This document shows positions 35,916 to 44,959 of a stretch of DNA of 64,000 nucleotides, piece after piece. A program made the translations under genes and the position numbers. Position 1 is the stretch's first letter, and the number at the start of each line of letters is the position of its first letter. Under the pieces are notes generated by a model. The model had not been told where the DNA came from, searched no databases, and saw only the letters and a program-made list of their open reading frames with translations. The stretch is from CAWHYG01 sp963833505. Its GTDB lineage: Bacteria; Eisenbacteria; RBG-16-71-46; CAIMUX01. The DNA is taken from NCBI GenBank assembly GCA_963833505.1, contig CAWHYG010000007.1, forward strand, positions 2,046,001 through 2,110,000, written 5' to 3'.

Positions 35916-35942
35916 GGCGCCAGGGCGGGGTTGCGATCAGGC

Positions 35943-36419
35943 TCAATCCGCATACTCGAGCACGCCGGCCCGATCGCGCAGCATGACACAAGAGGTTGGC
36001 TCGGCGGTGCGGAGTTCGAGACTGGGGCCATCCTCATAAAGGAACACCAGGTCACAGTCGCTCTGACGGACCACGCGGACGACGCCCAACGGGATCGGAT
36101 CCGGCGCCGGCGCACCCAGCCGTACGGTCAATGTCGAGCCGTCGCCGAAGGAGACGGCCAGGCGACCGTCACCCCCGTCAGCCTCGATCGCCTCCCGTCC
36201 CTTGAGCACCGCGGTCAGTTTCTGGTTACGCGCCATGGTCTCCTCCCCAAGCGGCAGCGGCGCGGACTCGCCTTCCGGTTCACGGACCCCAAGGCCCGGC
36301 GGCAGGTCGACAGATTGGAGTCGAAAGGAGGGCGCGGGGCTGCAGGACATCGCAAGGGCGGTCAGGCCCGCGAAAAGGACGGAACGGTAAACGCCCGCCT
36401 TGGGTGGCGGCATGGTCAT
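35943..36419 (-). CDS. hypothetical protein, possible lipoprotein
   Basis: 158 residues from an ATG with AGGAGAGG upstream, giving a weak lipoprotein signal (SVLFAGLTALAMSC). A second in-frame ATG at 36236 has an even better GGGGAGGAG site and would give a 97-residue cytoplasmic protein starting MARNQKLTAVLKGREAIEA. The region after it, with GGDGRLAVSFGDGSTLTVRLG and VVRVVRQSDCDLVFLYEDG, looks like a small compact beta domain. I cannot name the family. Two start signals may mean two forms. Confidence 0.6.
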   Translation of the reverse strand: MTMPPPKAGVYRSVLFAGLTALAMSCSPAPSFRLQSVDLPPGLGVREPEGESAPLPLGEETMARNQKLTAVLKGREAIEADGGDGRLAVSFGDGSTLTVRLGAPAPDPIPLGVVRVVRQSDCDLVFLYEDGPSLELRTAEPTSCVMLRDRAGVLEYAD

Positions 36420-36628
36420 TCGTCCTCTCCTGCCCATGGAGGCGAAATGTCACGGCCTCGCGAGGCGCGCCCAGGCGTCGGTCTTGCGTCGTGGCGCCTC
36501 CTCCCTCGTCGATGTGCAGGTTTTGTGCCGTCAGGACCCGACGACGCTATGCTCTGGTTCTCCGGGTGCAGTCATCGAGCAGCCGGCCGGGCAGATCTCT
36601 AACGGTCTCTCTTGGCACTTCGCGTGAA

Positions 36629-36664
36629 AACGGGCCCGACTCGATATCCCGAGTCAGGCCCGTT
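36629..36664 (-). terminator. Rho-independent terminator of the cyclophilin gene
   Basis: On the minus strand a 15-bp stem (AACGGGCC..GACTCG paired with CGAGTC..GGCCCGTT, one mismatch) with a short loop is followed by TTTTC. It lies 39 bp beyond the cyclophilin stop codon. Confidence 0.8.
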
Positions 36665-36702
36665 CTTGCCTCAGCGCCGTGATTCGCGCCCTGCCGGCCG
36701 CT

Positions 36703-37443
36703 CTACTGGCCCTGCGACTTCGGCGTTTCCGCCGGCTGATCCCCAGCCTTGGCGGCGCCTTTGTGCTCGCCTTTCTTGACGGCCGCAGCCGCCGTGACGA
36801 TCTTCGCGGTCTTGACGTAGTCGAGCTTGGGGAAGTTCTTCATGAGGTAGTCGTTGCCCGCGGACTGGATCTGCCCCTGGTCGGGCTTCTCGTCGTCGCC
36901 GGAGTAGATGCTGTCCACGACGGCCATGCCCTCGATCACCTTGCCGAAGGGCGAGAAGCCCTGTTTGTCGAGGAATGAGTTGTCCTTGAAGCTGATGAAG
37001 ATCTGGCTGGTCCGGGTGTTCGGGCCGGCCATGGCGTAGGTCACCATGCCCCGGGTGTTGCTCTGCGTGGGGGGATCGTCCGGGATGTTGGCGGTCTGCA
37101 TGGCCGTGTTGACCTTGGGATCGCCGTTGATCCCGAACTGGACCATGAAGTTGGGGACGACCCGGAAGAACCGGACGTCATCGTAGAACCCGTCCTTGAC
37201 CAGGTTGTAGAAACGGTCCGCCCCCTGGGGCGCCCACGCCCGGGTGACCTCGATCACGAACGCGCCCTTCGAGGTCACGAATTTCGCCCGGAAGACGTCC
37301 GGCGCCTTCTCCGTCATCTTGTCGGGGGTGAGCAGCATCGGGTTGGGTCCTTTCGGTGGCGGGGTTTGAGCCGAGGCCGGCTGCAGCGCCAGGCACGACA
37401 GCACGACCGCCAGGCCCGCCACAGCGGCTAGAATTCGCTTCAT
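36703..37443 (-). CDS. periplasmic cyclophilin-type peptidyl-prolyl isomerase
   Basis: 246 residues with signal peptide (ILAAVAGLAVVLSCLALQPASA). The cyclophilin domain (about residues 53-215) shows RAKFVTSKGAFVIEVTRAWAPQGADRFYNLV, FFRVVPNFMVQFGINGDP, GMVTYAMAGPNTRTSQIFI and FSPFGKVIEGMAVVD. The catalytic Arg is present (FFRVV), but the usual GNGTGG motif is replaced by INGDPK. The C-terminal tail is Lys/Ala-rich and probably disordered. Together with the FKBP lipoprotein nearby it suggests a need for folding of many exported proteins. A clear terminator follows the gene. Confidence 0.9.
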   Translation of the reverse strand: MKRILAAVAGLAVVLSCLALQPASAQTPPPKGPNPMLLTPDKMTEKAPDVFRAKFVTSKGAFVIEVTRAWAPQGADRFYNLVKDGFYDDVRFFRVVPNFMVQFGINGDPKVNTAMQTANIPDDPPTQSNTRGMVTYAMAGPNTRTSQIFISFKDNSFLDKQGFSPFGKVIEGMAVVDSIYSGDDEKPDQGQIQSAGNDYLMKNFPKLDYVKTAKIVTAAAAVKKGEHKGAAKAGDQPAETPKSQGQ

Positions 37444-37556
37444 CGTTCCCTCTCCTCCATTTCGAGTACTGGTTCCGTTTGGCGGAAGAATCGCCGCAGT
37501 CTAACAGACGAAGGAGGCCGGAGAAAATCGGGACTTCGGCGCCGCCGGCCGCCGGG

Positions 37557-40500
37557 CTACCAGCCTTGCGCGAGCTGCAGGCCGAGCTGGGTGCCCGCCC
37601 CCGGCCGCTGGAACGGGTACGCGGCATAGCCTTCGACCACGACCGCCCCCAGAACGTTGATCCGAAGCGACGCCCCCGCGCTGAAAACCGGCACCCGATC
37701 GGTCGTGCTCCGCTCGAAGGCCCACTTGATCGGGCTCGACCGGGACCACGCGGCGCCCATGTCCGCGAAACCGACCAGCTCGATCGGCACGGCGGGGAAA
37801 CGGAAGACACCGAGCCTCTGGTCGCCGACCACCGCGAGCCGCGTCTCGAAGTTGGCCACGATCATGCGGGTGCCGGTCAGGCGTTCGAAGGCCGGATCCG
37901 TCGACGTGTAGGGAGTCAGATCGAAGGAGTTCAGGTCGTAGCCCCGGACCAAGGAGGGGTACCCGACGAAGAGCGGAGTGAGCAGATCGCTCTCGGCGTC
38001 GGATCCGTAGCGCCCGTAGTGGACGCCCCGGAAGGCGATCGTGACCGGATTGGCGAAGAAGTACTTCCGGTAGTCGATCACGATGCTCTCGTAGTTGAGC
38101 GAGCCCCAGTTCGGCTGCACTTCCAGCCGATAGCGCTGGCCCTTGACCGGGGAGCAGAAACCCTCGAACGAGTTGTCGAAAACGTAGGCGGCATAGGGGT
38201 TGAACAGGCTCAGAGCGGGCAAAGAGCCGGGGTTGTAGGTGTTGTCGAAGTTGATCTCTCCGCTCGGGTTCAACTCGACGTCCTCTTCCTGAAGCGAGAA
38301 GCTGACCCGCGTGTACCCGAGCCCGAGCTCCGCCCGCCGGGACGTCGAAAAGGGATATTCCGACATGACGGTCGCTTGATCGATGTACTCCCGCTCCTGC
38401 AGCTCGGAATAGACGGGATAGCCGTTGCTCGCGTCCGTTCCCACCAGATCGCTGACGGTCAGATAGGGAATGTGGCTGATCGAGCCGCCCCAGGTCCACC
38501 GGCTCCGGTTGTTCTGGTAGTCCACCTCCCCGCCCAGGTCCTTGATCCCGCCGTTCGATTGCACCGCGAGCGCCAACTCCCGGTTCTCGAGCATGTCGCT
38601 GAAGTTGAGCCCGATTCCGCCGACCACGCCGGCGCCGTACTGATCGACGGCGACGCCGGCGTAGGGCACCCCGACGTAGTCGAGGTGCAGGGCGGAGGTG
38701 TAGGAATGCTCCTGGAACGGCCCCGGGACCAGCCCGGTGTGGGCGTCGGCCAGATAGGTGGTCACGAGCACGCGCGGCGACGGATGGACCGGCGCCAGCA
38801 CGCCGGCCACCGAGGTCGAATCCTCCGCGACGGGCGCGCCTTCCGCCTTGGCCGCTCCCAGACCCAGGACCAGGTAGTTGCCCTCGCTGAACACGGAGAA
38901 GGCCAGCTCGCCCGTGTCCCGCGCCACCGAAAGGGCGGGGGAATCGGCGGCGATTCCGCTCACCCCGGTCTTGACGTTGGTCACCCGCCGCACGTCGCCG
39001 CCGTCCAGGTTCATACGGTAGATGTCGCTGACACCGTCGCGATCCGAGATGAAATAGAGGTTCCGGCCATCCGGAGAGTACTGGGGGTTGATGTGCTTCG
39101 CTCCGGGAAACGGATTCAGGAGCCGGATGTCGCCGGTGGCCAGGTCGTACAACCCGATCTTCAGGTTGCCGTAACGGAGCTGGGACACGTCGGTGCCGGT
39201 ATTCCCCTCGCCCCGGTCGGTGGCGAAGGCGATCGTCTTTCCGTCGGGCGACCAGGAGGGATGGAGATTGGCGTAGGGGCCGTTCGTCAGACGGCGGACC
39301 TCCCGGGACTTGAAGTCGTAGAAGTAGAGATCGCTGCCTCCGGTCGAACCGGACACGACGAGACTCTTCCCGTCCGGAGACCAGGTCGGATTGCTGAGCG
39401 ATCCCACGTCGGGGATGCGGATCCACCGCTCGACGTCGCGGCTCTTCACGTCCAGGACGGCGATCTCGTTATAGCCGTCGTGGCTGACGATGAAGGCGAA
39501 TTCCTTCCCGTCGGGAGACCAGGATCCCGCGGAATCGACGAAGCGCAGCGCGTCCATGTGGCCGTTCGAGGCCGTGCTGGTCAACCGCTTGATGATCTTC
39601 CCGGTCGAGACGTCGGCCAGGTAGAGGTCGATCGCAAAGATCCCCTTCTCCGAGAGAAACGCCACGTAGCGGCCGTCGGGGCTGATCTCCGGCGCCAGGT
39701 ACATCAACCCTGACCCCTGTTCGCCCGCGATGATCTTGTCACCGGAATCGTCCAGCGACTTCCGCCCCTTGGCCACGGCCAGCTCCTTGTCCTTGGTGGC
39801 CTGCCTCCACATCTTGGACAAAGAGTCGGGATGCACGCCCAGAACGCGGCGGCACCCTTCCTCGAGCCCGGCGTTGCCGGCGGCCGAGAGCAGGGCGGGA
39901 ACGGCCTGATCGCCCCAGACTCCCGCGATGTAGGCCCAGAGCGCCTGGCCGTAGCGGTAGGGGAAGTACTTGGAGGCGTCGTTGAGCTGCTTGATCGTCG
40001 GGAACTTGTCCTGGATGACGGCGTCGCGCATCCACATCGTGCTGTTGGGATCGTCGCGCCCGATCGAGAGGTACTCCGCCATGCCTTCGATGAACCAGGT
40101 CGGCAGGCGATCGAGATGAACCTGGGTGGAGTCCTTCGGGCCCTGCGCCAGATCGAACTGGAAGACGTGCACCATCTCGTGGCCGATCACGTGATCCGTC
40201 TCGCCATAGCTTCCGGCCAGCGGCATGACGACGCGATCCTTGAGGGGCTCGGTGACACCGCCCGTGCCCTCCCCCAGCAGCTCGGGAATGATGTTGGTCT
40301 GCTGGAAGTCGAGCCCGTTGGCGTAGAGGACGATCGGCTTCCGCTTCTCGAAGTGGTGATCGAAGAGGTTGGTATAGCGCGCGTACCATCGCTCGGCCAT
40401 CCGGCCGAGATCCTCGGCTTCGTCCTTCTCTCCCGAGTAGTAGTAGATGTCGTAGTGCTCGGTCGAGAGGTAGCGGAAGTCGAAGGAATGGTAGCGGACC

Positions 40501-40715
40501 TTGTTCCGGCCGAAGTACTGCGCCGAAGCCTGGGAATAGACCAACGGAAGGATCGCAAGCATGGCCAGCAGGATCAGGAGGGGACGGATTTGTCCTCGCC
40601 GGGAGCCGGCGGCCCTTGCGGGGACCTCTCCCGGCCGGCGAACCCCGGCGGCTGTCCAAGGAGCTTCTCGGGGTGGACGGGGGCGCGGGCCCGGGAGGGA
40701 AACGTCACAGTGCAT
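37557..40715 (-). CDS. secreted metallopeptidase-MA / TolB-propeller / beta-barrel protein
   Basis: 1052 residues. A signal peptide (PLLILLAMLAILPLVYSQASA) precedes a gluzincin peptidase domain with HEMVH at about residue 179 and the third ligand in WFIEGMAEYLS, typical of peptidase MA. Next is a TolB/PD40 propeller of about six repeats (GSWSPDGKEFAF, NPTWSPDGKSLVV, HPSWSPDGKTIAF, NPQYSPDGRNLYF). The last ~400 residues are an outer-membrane beta-barrel with BamA-like strands ending LGLQLAQGW. One chain thus combines a protease, a propeller and a barrel, perhaps processing or delivering exported proteins. ATG 40715 lacks a strong ribosome site; the frame is open to 41060. Confidence 0.87.
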   Translation of the reverse strand: MHCDVSLPGPRPRPPREAPWTAAGVRRPGEVPARAAGSRRGQIRPLLILLAMLAILPLVYSQASAQYFGRNKVRYHSFDFRYLSTEHYDIYYYSGEKDEAEDLGRMAERWYARYTNLFDHHFEKRKPIVLYANGLDFQQTNIIPELLGEGTGGVTEPLKDRVVMPLAGSYGETDHVIGHEMVHVFQFDLAQGPKDSTQVHLDRLPTWFIEGMAEYLSIGRDDPNSTMWMRDAVIQDKFPTIKQLNDASKYFPYRYGQALWAYIAGVWGDQAVPALLSAAGNAGLEEGCRRVLGVHPDSLSKMWRQATKDKELAVAKGRKSLDDSGDKIIAGEQGSGLMYLAPEISPDGRYVAFLSEKGIFAIDLYLADVSTGKIIKRLTSTASNGHMDALRFVDSAGSWSPDGKEFAFIVSHDGYNEIAVLDVKSRDVERWIRIPDVGSLSNPTWSPDGKSLVVSGSTGGSDLYFYDFKSREVRRLTNGPYANLHPSWSPDGKTIAFATDRGEGNTGTDVSQLRYGNLKIGLYDLATGDIRLLNPFPGAKHINPQYSPDGRNLYFISDRDGVSDIYRMNLDGGDVRRVTNVKTGVSGIAADSPALSVARDTGELAFSVFSEGNYLVLGLGAAKAEGAPVAEDSTSVAGVLAPVHPSPRVLVTTYLADAHTGLVPGPFQEHSYTSALHLDYVGVPYAGVAVDQYGAGVVGGIGLNFSDMLENRELALAVQSNGGIKDLGGEVDYQNNRSRWTWGGSISHIPYLTVSDLVGTDASNGYPVYSELQEREYIDQATVMSEYPFSTSRRAELGLGYTRVSFSLQEEDVELNPSGEINFDNTYNPGSLPALSLFNPYAAYVFDNSFEGFCSPVKGQRYRLEVQPNWGSLNYESIVIDYRKYFFANPVTIAFRGVHYGRYGSDAESDLLTPLFVGYPSLVRGYDLNSFDLTPYTSTDPAFERLTGTRMIVANFETRLAVVGDQRLGVFRFPAVPIELVGFADMGAAWSRSSPIKWAFERSTTDRVPVFSAGASLRINVLGAVVVEGYAAYPFQRPGAGTQLGLQLAQGW

Positions 40716-41182
40716 CGACAACGCCTCTTCCGAAGAGGGCCCGCGGCCCCCTCGGTTGCGGTGATCTCCAGAAGCCTGCCGGGACTCGGGCGCTCGTTGC
40801 CGGCGCTCCGGTTCTCCGGTCCTCTTTTTCCCCCTCAGCACCAACTCCAGGATAGCAGGGCTCCGCTCCACGGAAACCTGTTCATTCCGTGGCTGTCTCC
40901 CTGCTGTCTCGTTGAACCATCCTGGACACTGATCAACTGTTCTCCGCGCGGGCCGGTTCCGTGACGATCTACAGCCGCTTGCCCGGATCGCGATCCGGGA
41001 CCTCGAGTGGATGGCCTCAACCGGAGGGACCTTCCCCGATCGCGACACGGGACCCCGCATGGATGGCCGGTTCCGGCGGGGACCCGCGAGTGCCCCGGGA
41101 TCGCGTCGGAGTCTCCAAGACCCGGTTTTCGCCTGTCCCTCCCGCTTGAGAATTGCCAGGATGGGGCCGGAGGAGCCCTCCC
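40716..41182. other. intergenic region with degenerate GATCGCG repeats
   Basis: Divergent region between the peptidase/barrel gene and smr. It contains three diverged repeat units starting GATCGCG at 40986, 41038 and 41099 (spacing 52 and 61 bp) with shared GGGACC..GGATGGCC sequence. No gene is convincing. Confidence 0.5.
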
Positions 41183-41524
41183 ATGGAGAATTCCGGTTCC
41201 AGACGCGGCCGCCGGGCGCGGGGTTCGGTCCAGGCGGGCGGTGAACCCGGCGATGGCGCCGTCAGGATCCCGATCGAGGATGCCCTCGACCTGCACCCTT
41301 TTTCGCCTCGCGAGATTCCGGACGTCGTCGAAACCTACCTGGACGAGGCCTCCGCTCTCGGTTTTCGCGAGGTGCGCCTGATCCACGGCAAGGGGATCGG
41401 CGTCCGGCGGGAACGCATCCGCGCGCTGTTGGAGACACATCCCCTGGTCGAGTCGTTCGGCGATGCTCCGGCGGAGCGCGGCCATTGGGGAGCGACGATC
41501 GTCCGTCTCAAGCCCCGGCCCTGA
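41183..41524 (+). CDS. Smr-domain protein
   Basis: 113 residues from an ATG with GGAGGAG 8 bp upstream. After a basic, disordered ~35-residue N-terminus comes a stand-alone Smr domain: ALDLHPFSPREIPDVVETYLDEA, then VRLIHGKGIGVRRERIRALL and GHWGATIVRL. The LDLHxxx and HGKG motifs that carry nuclease activity in MutS2/Smr proteins are intact. Small stand-alone Smr proteins act on nucleic acid, for example as nucleases; the specific substrate is not shown. Possibly transcribed with the radical SAM gene 280 bp downstream. Confidence 0.85.
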   Translation: MENSGSRRGRRARGSVQAGGEPGDGAVRIPIEDALDLHPFSPREIPDVVETYLDEASALGFREVRLIHGKGIGVRRERIRALLETHPLVESFGDAPAERGHWGATIVRLKPRP

Positions 41525-41803
41525 ACAGCAGCAACGCCGGACAGCGGGGTCCGCGTACCCCGAAGGTCATCCCCGGCCTGGCCTTGCCTTCGAGGCTCTT
41601 CTCCTGAAACACAAGAACCTGGTCCGTGCCTGAAGTTCCTGCCGGCCGGCGCTTCTGCTAGAGTGCGTGGTTCGAGCGTCCCGGCGATGGAGAACGGCCG
41701 GAACAGCCCCCCACTTCCGGAACCACCGGGAACGTTCTGTGGCCGGGAATCTCCCGGCCGGGGGCCCCATGGAAACAGCGCACGCGCGCACATAGGACAC
41801 AGC

Positions 41804-44800
41804 ATGCTTCTGTCGGAACAGATCGACGCCCTTCTCCCGCTGGTCTCCAAGCCGAGCCGGTACCTCGGGAACGAATTCCACGCCATCCGGAAGACCCCGG
41901 ATCGGGGCACGGTGCAGTGGTGCCTCATCCTTCCGGAGGTCTACGAGATCGGGATGAGCCACTGGGGTCTCAAGATCCTCTACGAGATCTTGAATCGCCG
42001 TCCCGACTCCCTGGCCGAACGCGCCTACGCCCCCTGGTTCGATATGGAGGCGCAGATGCGGCGGCAGGGGATTCCGCTCTTCTCCCTCGAGTCGCGCCGG
42101 CCGCTCCGGGAGTTCGACTTCGTCGGATTCTCGCTGCAGTATGAGCTGACCTATACGAACATCCTCAACTGCCTCGATCTGGCAGGCATTCCGCTGCGCG
42201 CGGAGGACCGCGGCCGGTCCGACCCTCTCGTCATCGCGGGGGGGCCGTGCACCAGCAATCCCGAGCCCCTGTCTGATTTCATCGATCTCTTCCTGATCGG
42301 CGACGGCGAGGAGGCCGTTCCCGCCATTTCGGAGGCGTATCGCGGACTCCGCGGACGGCCTCGAGAAGAGATCCTGCGCGGGCTGGCGCAGGTCCCGGGA
42401 GTCTATGTCCCGCTCCTCTACGAAGCCGGCTACGGGCCGGATGGACGATTCCTCGGCCTCAAGCCGCGCGGCGCGGACGTGCCCTCACGCGTGCAGCGGC
42501 AGTTCATCCGCGAGCTGGAAACCGCGCCCTGGCCGGAGCTGCCTCTGGTTCCGCTCCAGGGAATCGTGCAGGATCGGCTGGCGGTGGAGGTCCTGCGAGG
42601 CTGCACGCAGGGGTGCCGATTCTGCCAGGCCGGCTATCTCTATCGCCCGATCCGCGAGCGGAGCGCCGAGAAGGTGCTGGAGCTGGCCGACCGCGGCATC
42701 CGCAATTCCGGATGGGATGAGATCGGCCTGGTCTCGCTCTCGACCGCGGATCACACCCAGCTTTCCCGGATGGCCGAGCTGCTCAACGCCCGCTTCGGCT
42801 CGGACAAGGTCGCCCTCAGCCTGCCGTCGCTTCGGGCCGATTCGTTCGGCGTGGCGATCGCCGACCAGGTCCGGGAGACGAAGAAGACCGGCTTCACCTT
42901 CGCGCCGGAAGCGGGAAGCGAGCGGCTGCGTCTGGCCGTGAACAAGAACATCCGCGACGAGGAGTTCTTCGCCGCCGCGCGCATCGCCTACGAGCGCGGC
43001 TGGCGACTGATCAAGATCTACTTCATGGTGGGCCTTCCGACCGAGACGACCGAAGACGTCGAGGGCATCGTCCGCTTCGTGAACGAGGTCCGAAGGATCG
43101 GCCGGCAGCACGGCCCTTCCGCCGCGGTCAACGCTTCGGTCGGCTCTTTCGTCCCCAAGAGCCACACTCCGTTTCAATGGGACCCGTTCGAAGATCCCAC
43201 CGCGCTCCGCCACAAGATCGATCACCTCCGCCGGTCGGTGACGTCCAAATGGACCCGGCTCAAGTGGCACGACGTGCGCTCCTCGCATCTCGAGGCCGTA
43301 TTCTCCACCGGCGATCGCAGGCTGGGGCCGGCGATCGAGCACGCATTCCGTCATGGCGCCCGTTTCGACGGCTGGACCGAGCACCTCAACTACGATCTCT
43401 GGCTCCGGAGCTTCGAAGCGGCCGCGGTCGATCCGTCCTGGTTCACTACGGGGCACGCCTTCACCGATCCGCTTCCCTGGGATCACATCGACATCGGGGT
43501 CTTGAAGAAGTGGCTCATCCGGGAACGGAAGAAGACGGATCTCCAGGACTTCCGCCCGGGCCGATCCCTGACGGCCGACTGCCGGCATGGAGACTGCACC
43601 GCCTGCGGGATTCCCGGGTTGCCGGACGACACGCGCCTGGCTCCGGCGATCGACGATGCCGAGTTCCGGCGGCTGCTCGAGCGGGCCCGGGAGGGAGCGC
43701 CGCGCGCGGCCGAAGCCGGCGTCGCCTGGCCGGTGCGGATCTCGTTCGAGAAGACCGGTCCCGCGCGCTTCATCTCGCATCTGGAGACGACCGGCGTGTT
43801 CGCCCGCGCGTTCCGGATGGCCAGGATCGGCCTGGCGCACAGCCAGGGACACAAGCCGCATCCGAAACTCTCCTTCGGACCGCCGTTGCCGGTCGGCATC
43901 CACGGCCGGCGCGAGTTCTTCGACGCGGAGCTTCTGGAACCGTGGACCGACGCGATGCGGGAGAAACTCAACGCGGTCCTGCCGCGGGGCCTGCAGCTTC
44001 TCGGCGGCCGCGCCCTTCCTGCCTTACCCGGCTTGCGCCGCCCGAGCCTCCAGGTCGAGGCCGCGCGCGCGCGGTACCGCCTCGATCTGTCCGCGCTTCC
44101 CGAGGATCGCCGCGAACGGGTCTTCCAAGCGGTCCGGGATTTCCAGACCCGCGAAAGTTGCGTCGTCGAGCGATCCTTCTGGATGCCCTCGGGATCGCGG
44201 GAGATCTCGGACTGGGAAGGCCCGATGGATCCGCTGGCCGCCGGAGCGGATCACGCCGGGATCGACGAAGCCGATCCAGCGCTGGGCACGCCGGATCTCG
44301 ACGCGGCCGATCGTGCGGCACTCGCGGCGGATTCGCGTTCGGAGGATCTCCTTAGCGGGTTCGCCGCTTCCGGCGGAGCCGATCCAGTCGGGTCGCTCCC
44401 GGACTCCCATGGCGTCCTGGCCCGGCGCCCGATCGATCCAGCGCCCGCAGCGCGCGCGCATGACCGCAGGGATCGCTCCGGCACTCCCATCAAGCCCGTC
44501 CGTCTGGTCGATCTCAAGCAAGCCGTGGTGCGGATGGAGCCGGTTTGGCGTGGCCCGGTCCGGGAAGCCGCAGACCCGGCGGATTCGACGACCCCGTCGG
44601 CCGAATCCGGGACGGCTCCGAGCCAGCTCTCGCTCGAGCTTCACTTGACGCATCCGGAGGGACACGTGGTCAATCCCCGGGTCATCCTCGAGCGGCTGTT
44701 CCTGCTCAACCCGGAAGAGCAGGCCCGGATCGATGTCGCGCGCGAGGCCCTGCTCGATGAAAGCGGCACCCCTCTCGAAGACGCCGCGGACGCTCGCACC

Positions 44801-44836
44801 GGCTCGGTCCCCGGCTCGGGGATTGTGGGGGAATAG
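41804..44836 (+). CDS. TIGR03960-type radical SAM protein fused to a TIGR03936/DUF2344 domain
   Basis: 1010 residues. ATG 41804 has AGGA at good spacing. The first part is a B12-binding-like region (residues ~1-190: VYEIGMSHWGLKILYEILNRR, VIAGGPCTSNPEPLSDFIDLF), followed by the radical SAM core with the FeS cluster motif CTQGCRFC (about 266) and FTFAPEAGSERLRLAVNK. Residues ~640-1000 form the partner domain often encoded separately (VRISFEKTGPARFISHLE, SQGHKPHPKLSFGPPLPVG). A ~100-residue Asp/Ala-rich insert (WEGPMDPLAAGADHAGIDE...) interrupts that domain. Family members are often near ribonuclease E/G or ribosomal protein genes; their reaction is not established. Cys-rich segment CRHGDCTACGIPG may bind a second cluster or zinc. 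Confidence 0.88.
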   Translation: MLLSEQIDALLPLVSKPSRYLGNEFHAIRKTPDRGTVQWCLILPEVYEIGMSHWGLKILYEILNRRPDSLAERAYAPWFDMEAQMRRQGIPLFSLESRRPLREFDFVGFSLQYELTYTNILNCLDLAGIPLRAEDRGRSDPLVIAGGPCTSNPEPLSDFIDLFLIGDGEEAVPAISEAYRGLRGRPREEILRGLAQVPGVYVPLLYEAGYGPDGRFLGLKPRGADVPSRVQRQFIRELETAPWPELPLVPLQGIVQDRLAVEVLRGCTQGCRFCQAGYLYRPIRERSAEKVLELADRGIRNSGWDEIGLVSLSTADHTQLSRMAELLNARFGSDKVALSLPSLRADSFGVAIADQVRETKKTGFTFAPEAGSERLRLAVNKNIRDEEFFAAARIAYERGWRLIKIYFMVGLPTETTEDVEGIVRFVNEVRRIGRQHGPSAAVNASVGSFVPKSHTPFQWDPFEDPTALRHKIDHLRRSVTSKWTRLKWHDVRSSHLEAVFSTGDRRLGPAIEHAFRHGARFDGWTEHLNYDLWLRSFEAAAVDPSWFTTGHAFTDPLPWDHIDIGVLKKWLIRERKKTDLQDFRPGRSLTADCRHGDCTACGIPGLPDDTRLAPAIDDAEFRRLLERAREGAPRAAEAGVAWPVRISFEKTGPARFISHLETTGVFARAFRMARIGLAHSQGHKPHPKLSFGPPLPVGIHGRREFFDAELLEPWTDAMREKLNAVLPRGLQLLGGRALPALPGLRRPSLQVEAARARYRLDLSALPEDRRERVFQAVRDFQTRESCVVERSFWMPSGSREISDWEGPMDPLAAGADHAGIDEADPALGTPDLDAADRAALAADSRSEDLLSGFAASGGADPVGSLPDSHGVLARRPIDPAPAARAHDRRDRSGTPIKPVRLVDLKQAVVRMEPVWRGPVREAADPADSTTPSAESGTAPSQLSLELHLTHPEGHVVNPRVILERLFLLNPEEQARIDVAREALLDESGTPLEDAADARTGSVPGSGIVGE

Positions 44837-44959
44837 CAAAAGCCATATCGTAACCGGGTGGATGCTCTCGGTGTCCGCAGACCTGAATGCCCGCGAGCGC
44901 GGCGCACAGCGAAGCACCGACGAAGCGCCATGGACTGGCAATGAGGAGGAGATCGGGCC

